DNA of 8,322 bases, taken from positions 1 through 8,322 of the forward strand of contig REEF01000779.1 of assembly GCA_007695205.1 (NCBI GenBank), given 5' to 3'. Source of the stretch: Planctomycetaceae bacterium (GTDB lineage Bacteria; Planctomycetota; Planctomycetia; Pirellulales; Pirellulaceae). The notes under the pieces were generated by a model, which was not told the origin of the DNA, made no database searches, and worked only from the letters and a program-made list of their open reading frames with translations. Shown here in pieces: positions 1-6,000 of this stretch (position 1 is its first letter; each line of letters starts with the position of its first letter). The translations under genes and the position numbers were made by a program.

Positions 1-83
1 AATATTATGCCTGTCCTTTTTTTTATGGGGTCGATCACAAGGGCAAGCGGCACCGGACTCGTGAGCGCTGGACTGGGCGCCAT
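1..83 (-). CDS. possible start of a downstream gene, cut by the window edge
   Basis: An ATG at 83-81 opens a frame that runs without a stop to the window edge, giving 27 codons that begin MAPSPALTSPVPLALVIDP and continue IKKRTGII. It starts 16 bases after the ROK stop codon on the same strand, the spacing of an operon partner, and a GGTGG lies 2 bases before the ATG as a weak ribosome binding site. A GTG at codon 11 could also be the start. The fragment is too short to assign to a family. It may not be a gene at all, because the open frame is short and the upstream gene could simply end in an untranslated stretch. The coding strand has a run of eight A in the IKKR codons. Confidence 0.4.
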   Translation of the reverse strand, partial: MAPSPALTSPVPLALVIDPIKKRTGII

Positions 84-99
84 GGCCACCGGGGTCGGA

Positions 100-1212
100 T
101 CAGGCTTCGTCGGCCGCTTTCTCCGCGAGCACCGCAGCGCCGACCAGATTGGCATTCAGGCCTCGTTCGTCGATCGCCGATGGTCGCAGATAGCTCATTA
201 CCCCCAAAGCTCCCATTCGGCGCTGGGCGGACGGGCCAAAGTAAGGCAGGGCGTAGGAAGGTTTCCCACCCAAGCAGATCGGCAGTCCATTGCGAAGCCC
301 ATGGGGGATGGCTTGGCGAAACATGGTCTGAGTCGCCTGGGCCAGGATCCGTCCGAACAGACGGTCTGTATTGATCGCCGCTTCGACTCGCATCATGCTC
401 AGTTTACTGATATACTCGCCAGCCACCGAGGGGTCCGACATTTGGTCCGTTTCGTGAATGTCGAGAAACCGTTCGTAGAAGTCATCGTTTCCCACCATCG
501 TGCGAAACAAGCGACAGCGCCCGAGTCCCGATAACAGCACCTCGGCCCGGATCGAATCCGGATCGCCGTGGGGACCCGTCAGATGTGCGTCCGAAAGCCC
601 CAGATCCTCGACGACAATTTGCTGGAATCGATCGAACGAAGCGCCGTGCTGGTAGAATACGGTGCGCAACGAGAACTTGTCCAGCGGGATCGCAAAACCG
701 GGTTCATTCGTGTAATGCAGCGAACGGTCATCACGATCCCAATTCACCGAGGGAAATTGCACCTTTCCCGACGAGTCGATCCACGATCCTCCCCACCCGC
801 CACCAAAAACCCAATACAGCAAATCCGTGCGGAGCACCGACCATTCCGCCATCCCACCGACGTTCGCATCGTTTTCGATAGCAACGGGCAGTCCCGTCGT
901 ATCGGAAAGATCTTGTTTCAGATTATGCCCCGTCAGGTATTCCAGATTGGCCGGCAGCAGATAACTGCCGTCGGAATTAAACAGCCCCGGGGACGAGATG
1001 CCGATCCCGCGAACATCCTTGATCGTTTTTCCCACTTCTTTGGTGACGGATTCGATCGTTTGCAATAACCCGGACACAAACTGTGAGTAATCCTCCTCGG
1101 AACGATCTCGACGGAGAAGGCCAAAACCGATCTGTGTGAAAGGCTCGGTAAAGACCCCTATCTTGACTCCCAGTCCTGCCCCAATATCGATAGCCACGTA
1201 GAACGATTCCAT
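100..1212 (-). CDS. ROK-family protein, divergent sugar kinase-like
   Basis: This 370-residue protein has the actin-like ATPase fold signature of the ROK family (bacterial glucokinases, N-acetylhexosamine kinases, fructokinases and sugar-responsive repressors). Seen directly: an N-terminal phosphate loop AIDIGAGLGVKIG (residues 7-19), a second motif GIGISSPGLFN (69-79), the family's catalytic-aspartate block ENDAN with Asp115, a glycine-rich loop GGGWGGSW (137-144), a late GGKPS loop (315-319) and a C-terminal LVGAAVLAE helix. There is no N-terminal helix-turn-helix, so it resembles the kinases rather than the repressors. The usual ROK zinc site (CxCGxxGC) is absent: residues 165-235 contain only one cysteine. 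Kinase activity and substrate are therefore uncertain. I chose ATG at 1212, not the in-frame TTG at 1221, because GAGAGG (1223-1228) lies 10 bases from the ATG but only 1 base from the TTG. It follows the Ap4A phosphorylase gene by 129 bases on the same strand and may be cotranscribed with it. Confidence 0.85.
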   Translation of the reverse strand: MESFYVAIDIGAGLGVKIGVFTEPFTQIGFGLLRRDRSEEDYSQFVSGLLQTIESVTKEVGKTIKDVRGIGISSPGLFNSDGSYLLPANLEYLTGHNLKQDLSDTTGLPVAIENDANVGGMAEWSVLRTDLLYWVFGGGWGGSWIDSSGKVQFPSVNWDRDDRSLHYTNEPGFAIPLDKFSLRTVFYQHGASFDRFQQIVVEDLGLSDAHLTGPHGDPDSIRAEVLLSGLGRCRLFRTMVGNDDFYERFLDIHETDQMSDPSVAGEYISKLSMMRVEAAINTDRLFGRILAQATQTMFRQAIPHGLRNGLPICLGGKPSYALPYFGPSAQRRMGALGVMSYLRPSAIDERGLNANLVGAAVLAEKAADEA

Positions 1213-1308
1213 CGTTGCCAAACCTCTCGTGTCTGCTGGACGAATGCGTCGATCATCAAATCATTTCGATCCGATAATGTACTTCATTTGGCCGAGGCGA
1301 GATAGAAA

Positions 1309-1338
1309 GAATACAAAAGAATACATAAGAATTCGGGT
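1309..1338. repeat. three 10-bp tandem units in the spacer between the ROK and Ap4A phosphorylase genes
   Basis: The units AGAATACAAA (1309-1318), AGAATACATA (1319-1328) and AGAATTCGGG (1329-1338) repeat with a 10-base period; the last is degenerate in its second half. They lie in the 129-base AT-rich spacer just after the phosphorylase stop codon. The period is close to one helical turn. A weak binding-site array or chance low complexity are both possible. Confidence 0.35.
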
Positions 1339-1341
1339 AAT

Positions 1342-2241
1342 TCAGGATCTTCCGGCGACAAAGGACAGCGCCGCCATCGGGCCCTGACGACGGAGCCTTT
1401 CCCGTTGCTCGTCGTCGCGAGCCAGGAAGGTGCCGGCGAACGCCATGGCATTCAACGAGATTCCTGCAAAATGCTCGACACGTCTTGGTACCAGCAGCAT
1501 CCATTGACGAGTCAACAGTAGGTTGTACGCGCCGCCCAGACGTCCGTCCGGCTGTCGAGTTGCCGCAATTCCGGTCAGATCGAGTAGTTCGCCATAAAGC
1601 CGGTGCAGGTTGTTGCCCATCTGTTGCGAGCCACCATCGTCCCCCGACGGAACGCGGACTAACGCATGGTCGAAGGGCACTCGATCGTCGCTCGCCGAAA
1701 AGCGTGGGCGAGGGCAATCAAGATCCAGAATCGGTTCGATGGGTACCGGTGGTCCCAAATCGTGCAGAGGTAAAGGGATCAACTGAAGATGGCGATGGGG
1801 TTGACTCGCGCCCGCTCGAACCCCTCCGTTGTAGAAGCCCAGGCTTTCGTATTCGACCAGACAATGCCACCAGGCGGAAAAATCCTCAGGATGCAACGCG
1901 CCGTCCTGGTGAACGAAATCCCGCGTGACGATCAGCAGATGATGGTCGACGACATTGAATTTGTTCAACAAACATACGTGCCGAGCCCCGGCGTCGGCGA
2001 CGAACAATGCCGGATCGTACGGCAGAAACGGATTGCCATGCGGCGTCTGGAGCACCGTGCCGGGCGATCCCCATGGTTTATCCGCCAGATGCTGGACCAC
2101 ACGAATCAGAAAGGAAACCTGTCCGTCCTGAAGGATTTCGAACGAGGTGGGAATCGGTCGCAGAGCTGCCTGGTCGATCGCACGCTGCTGAGTTTCCACC
2201 ACGCGAGTCCAGAGTGTACCACGTTGAAAATCTGTTTTCAT
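1342..2241 (-). CDS. Ap4A phosphorylase / ATP adenylyltransferase (HIT-superfamily, APA2-like)
   Basis: The 299-residue product matches the ATP adenylyltransferase family (EC 2.7.7.53), which phosphorolyses diadenosine tetraphosphate to ATP and ADP in the cytoplasm and can run in reverse. The decisive motif is GASQPHRHLQ (residues 144-153), the HxHxQ active site of this branch of the histidine-triad superfamily. His151 is the expected nucleophile that forms the adenylylated intermediate, and Gln153 replaces the third histidine of ordinary HIT proteins. Supporting blocks are NKFNVVDHHLLIVTRDF (93-109), which packs beside the nucleotide, and the C-terminal YNLLLTRQWMLLVPR (239-253), typical of the ATP_transf domain. 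The length is normal for the family and no key residue is missing. The start is the ATG at 2241, because the conserved N-terminal region begins soon after it; only a weak GGA precedes it. It is probably the first gene of a unit that continues into the ROK gene. Confidence 0.9.
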   Translation of the reverse strand: MKTDFQRGTLWTRVVETQQRAIDQAALRPIPTSFEILQDGQVSFLIRVVQHLADKPWGSPGTVLQTPHGNPFLPYDPALFVADAGARHVCLLNKFNVVDHHLLIVTRDFVHQDGALHPEDFSAWWHCLVEYESLGFYNGGVRAGASQPHRHLQLIPLPLHDLGPPVPIEPILDLDCPRPRFSASDDRVPFDHALVRVPSGDDGGSQQMGNNLHRLYGELLDLTGIAATRQPDGRLGGAYNLLLTRQWMLLVPRRVEHFAGISLNAMAFAGTFLARDDEQRERLRRQGPMAALSFVAGRS

Positions 2242-2308
2242 TGTCCATGTGTCCGTAAAGGCGGGCGATCAGCACGCGGCCAGGTAACTTTTGGTGGAAT
2301 CGGTGGAA

Positions 2309-2381
2309 GGGGTCGGGAGTCGCTTTCGGATAATCCGCTTTTTATATGGTTAAACGTCGGCCGAAAACGACTCCCGACCCC
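2309..2381. repeat. long imperfect inverted repeat, REP/MITE-like palindromic element
   Basis: Two 21-base arms, 2309-2329 and 2361-2381, are inverted copies with a single mismatch. The shared core is GGGGTCGGGAGTCG on the left and CGACTCCCGACCCC on the right, with a 31-base AT-richer centre. A direct repeat GGTGGAA (2293-2299 and 2302-2308) abuts the left arm and may belong to the element. It lies between two divergently oriented gene starts (2241 minus, 2509 plus), where a terminator is not expected, and no T-run follows either arm. A non-autonomous palindromic repeat of the REP/RAYT or MITE kind is the better reading. I recall similar sequences as dispersed repeats in planctomycetes, but have not searched. 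Confidence 0.7.
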
Positions 2382-2508
2382 GTTGCCCTCACGCGTGCAA
2401 CGCCATCTTCATGGACCAGAAACTCCGGGCCGGGTGCTTATGCCGCGACAAAACCGCTCGGCGACCATCCTCTTTCCCGGCTCGCCGGGGACCGTTAGAA
2501 TCGAGTGC

Positions 2509-2922
2509 ATGACCGAAGTCAAGTTTACTCAAAACGAACTCGAAGCCTACCTGGACGAAGCGTTGGACGTCGAGCGGATGGCACAGATCGAGCAGGCGCT
2601 GCGGCAGGATCCGCGGCTGCTGGAGCATCTGTCGCGGATCAACGCACGCAACGACCGTGGCAATCATAGCTTGAGTTCCATATGGCGACGCCACCAAATC
2701 GGTGTGCCATCACAAGATGAATTGGGTGGCTATCTATTGGGGATTTTGCCAGAAGAACAAGCCGATTACATTCGCTTTCGTATTGAAACTCTGAAGTGTC
2801 GATTCACGATCGCCAAGTTGAACGACCTAGCGGCTCGACAGCAACACTCCGAGAGCCAACAGACCGTTCGTCGCGGCAAGTACTTCCAATCGAGTGTGGG
2901 GTATTTGAAGGACAACGACTGA
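2509..2922 (+). CDS. anti-sigma-factor-like protein, duplicated module, zinc ligands lost
   Basis: This 137-residue soluble protein has no signal peptide or membrane segment. It reads as two short modules. Residues 6-45, with NELEAYLDEALDVERMAQIE, resemble the zf-HC2 fold of anti-sigma factors, in which a helical hairpin is normally closed by HxxxCxxC. Residues 67-108, with ELGGYLLGILPEEQADYIRF (71-90) and then LKCRFTIAKLNDL, match a planctomycete module that usually reads CPSxxxLGxYLLG...DYIxFHLExxGCRYCxANLxDL. Here the leading Cys is Val66, the FHLE histidine is Arg92, and of the GCRYC pair only Cys97 remains (Thr100 replaces the second). Metal binding is therefore unlikely. By family resemblance it would bind a sigma factor in the cytoplasm, but that is inference and no sigma gene lies in the window. 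The start is the ATG at 2509, where the conserved fold begins; the longer open frame upstream runs through the inverted repeat and antisense to the phosphorylase gene. The ribosome binding site is weak (GAG at 2503-2505). Confidence 0.75.
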   Translation: MTEVKFTQNELEAYLDEALDVERMAQIEQALRQDPRLLEHLSRINARNDRGNHSLSSIWRRHQIGVPSQDELGGYLLGILPEEQADYIRFRIETLKCRFTIAKLNDLAARQQHSESQQTVRRGKYFQSSVGYLKDND

Positions 2923-2935
2923 TCGCGCCGTCGTC

Positions 2936-2963
2936 AGCCGCCCGGGGACTTCTCCGAACGGCT
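2936..2963. terminator. weak hairpin between convergent genes, possible bidirectional terminator
   Basis: AGCCG (2936-2940) pairs with CGGCT (2959-2963). Inside them a second short stem, CGGGGA with TCCG, closes on a CTTC loop. It sits in the 81-base gap between the convergent ends of the anti-sigma-like gene and the giant gene, where a shared terminator is expected. The following sequence, TTCGATT, is a poor T-tract. Confidence 0.3.
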
Positions 2964-3003
2964 TTCGATTCCTGGCTCGTGGCCCCTTTCACCCCCGGTC
3001 GCG

Positions 3004-6000
3004 TCAGGCAGCAGCATCCAAGGCCAACAGCAGATCGACCGCTTGGGCGTAGCCATCGTCGGACGGATTGGATTCCGGCAGCGAAGCATCTTGGATCTGG
3101 TCCAGGAAATCGTCATCGGACCAGACCCAATCCATGGCCTCGCCTTCGGCTCCAGATTCTTCCGCCAAAATCACCAATTGGTTGGTAGTTCCCGCCATCC
3201 CGACATTGCCCTCGGCGTCCGTGGCCATGGCGTTTACGGTATACGTCCCCACCTGCAGGGCATCGCTTGGCGGAATCTGCAGGATCCAATCGGTGCCAGT
3301 GACTTGCAGATCACCGTCTCCGGCCGCGTAGGTTTGATCGGAAACGGTTACTTCCAGCGTCCCGTTGCTGACCGTGCCGGTGATCTCGGGCGTGGCGCTG
3401 GTGGTGGTCAGCGGCGTCACGGTCACGACCGGGACCGTACCGACCGGTTGCAGTCCCATTTGTTCGGGACCGGCATCGATTCGCAGCAGGTGCGAATCGC
3501 CCGAATTGGCCAGATGCTTGACGTACGTTACTTCGTCCAGCATCACGGTTCCCTGATAATGCTGGCCGTTATTGGCGACGGTTCTGATGGTTAGCGTTTT
3601 GGCATCGTCAGACAGTTCGACTTCCAGGTCTGTGAAATCTTGCCAACCAGCCTCGTAAGCGTACCAGTGCTGATGGTTTCCCGTTTCTGCAGCGACCAGC
3701 ACCGAGTTGGAGGGGGACAGCGACGATTGACCCGGTGCCCGAGCCAGGAAATCGGCGATGCTGATCGAGGCCGGGTCGCGTGTCGCGGAGTCGAAGTTCA
3801 AATTCAGATTGTCGCCGTCTTCATCCGACGAATCGACGGTCAACACGTTATCTGAGTTTAACAAGAATGGGACCGACTGCATTTCGATCTGATAGCTGCC
3901 TGGTGCGAGATCGTCGAACAGATATCGTCCGTTGGCCGCCGAATAGCTGTGCAGCGTCACTTCGCCGTTGAACTGGTCCATCCCGGTCAGACGGAGCGTT
4001 GCACCACCGATGCCCGTTTGCCATTGGGCGTAGGTCACGGTCCCACCCAGATCACGCGTCGTAAACGGGCGGATGTTGATGGTAACGGTGGCTGTGTCGG
4101 TCGAGTTATCAGCGCCGGAACCGTCGTCGATCGTGTACGTGAACGTTTCGGTATAGGTATCGGGCAGATTGGGGTCATCCGATTGGGTGTACAGGATGCT
4201 CTGTCCGTCCGCAGCGATTTCGACCGTGCCGCCTTGGGATCCCTGCGTTACGGCGATGATGGTCAGGACTTCATCGACATCCGGGAAGATGGTATCGTTT
4301 TCCAGGACATTCAGGGTTCTGGTTCCGGCGCCCTTGCTGACCTGATAGATATCGTCGTTGGCGGTTGGCGGGTCGTTGACGTTCAGCACGGTGACGGTCA
4401 CCGAGGCCGTGGCGCGGCCGCCGTCTTCTTCTTCGACCGTGTACGTGAAGGTGTCCTCGCCGAAGAAATCGGGGAAAGGCGTGTACAGCACGTGCGTCCC
4501 ATCCGAAGCGATGGTGACCGTGCCGCCGAATTTCGAGTCGGAGACTGCGACCACGGTCAGCGCTGCCCCCGGTTCGGCTGGCGAGTCGTTTTCCAACACG
4601 AAGATCGCGTTATCGACGGAATCCTCGTCGACCGTCGCGGTGTCATTGACCGCCGTCGGTCGGGGAGCGGTATCGACACTGATCCGCACCGTGGCAGTGT
4701 CTTCCAGGCCGGTGGGATCGGTGACCGCTCGATCGCGGATGGTATAGGTGAATGTTTCTACGCCGGAGAACCCGGTCGCGGGCGTGTACAGCAGATGAGT
4801 CCCGTTGGGGGCGATCACCACCGTACCGCCGTGGCTGGTCGAACCGACGCTGACGATTCGCAACACCTCGTCCACGTCGGGGTCGAAGTGATCGTTGGCC
4901 AACACGTCCAGGAAATTGTTCGCGCTGTTCAATCCTACCGAGAATTCGTCGTCGACAGCCGTGGGCGGATCGTTGACCGGTGCCACCTGAACCGTCACGC
5001 TGGCCGTGCTGGTCAAATCGCCGGCAGCGATCGTGTAGGTGAAGGTTTCTTCGCCAAAGAAATTCGGCAGCGGCGTGTACAGGATTTGCTGTCCGTCCGC
5101 CGAGATCGTCGCGGTGCCTCCTTCGCTGGTCAATCCCACCTGGATGATCTCCACCGGCAAGCCGGTCTCGTTTTCATCGTTCTGAAGGACATCCAAGGGA
5201 AAATTGATGCTGTCTTCGTCTACGTTGAATAGATCGTCGACCGCCATCAGCCCGGACTCGACGTTCAGCGGGGCATCGACAAAGGTGATCGCGTTCCATG
5301 GCACCGGCTCATTCCGCCCGAACGCCAGAACCTCGCGGCCTACTGAATCGGACGGCTCCAGCACGAACGTTGTCTGGCCCCCCTCTTCGGCTCGGAAGGG
5401 TACGGCGAACAACATCTTCTTTCCGCCGCCGACAGGCGACATCGGCCCAAACGCGCCGATTTCGTCCAACAGGCCCGGGGTAGTGAAGATCCCGGAGACT
5501 CCGTTCTGATACAAGTCACCGAACACCACGTCCGACAGCGAGGTGGCCAGGTTGGTGACCAGTGTCGGATCATATCGCACATCCACATAAGCAGCGAAGA
5601 CGCCCTCGGCGGGCACGCGCATGTCCTCGACATAAGCCATGACCCAGAACTCTTCACCCGCCGCGAGGGTCGAGACGGGATTCTCCTGCTGATCGACCAC
5701 GACCAACTCGATCGTCACCAGTTGTTGTTCGACGGTTACATCGATCGCCAGATCCTGGGTCTGCGTGTTGCCTGCCAGATCCATCACGAGGATCTGGAAG
5801 GTATTCAAGCCGCCTTGACCGATCGATGGCGTCCAGCGCAGCACTCCCGTCGTCGAGTCGATCGTGGCCCCTTGCGGGGGATCGACCAGCGAGTATTCAA
5901 AGCCCGGCGTCCCCTCTTCCGGATGCTGTGCGTCGTAGACCAGCTCGATTCCGTTGGTCGCCGTGGTGGGTGGCGTGGAAGTCAAAGGCACCGGCGGCGT

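Noticed and set aside
7..534. 175-residue plus-strand open frame at the left edge
   Set aside because: It is antisense to the well-supported ROK gene and shows no family motif.
2309..2381. Inverted repeat as a rho-independent terminator
   Set aside because: It separates two divergent starts, has a 31-base loop and lacks a T-run after either arm.
1789..2508. N-terminal extension of the anti-sigma-like gene
   Set aside because: The open frame runs antisense through the phosphorylase gene and across the inverted repeat; recognisable protein begins only at the ATG at 2509.
3789..3834. DSSDEDGDNLNLNFDS as a dockerin calcium loop
   Set aside because: It lacks the DxDxDGxxxxxD spacing and the second copy a dockerin needs; it fits better as a loop at the end of the SdrD-B-like domain.
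3949..5232. 427-residue plus-strand open frame
   Set aside because: It lies wholly antisense to the cadherin-like repeats of the giant gene, is rich in Arg, Gly and Asp with no recognisable fold, and its apparent repetitiveness mirrors the repeats on the other strand.
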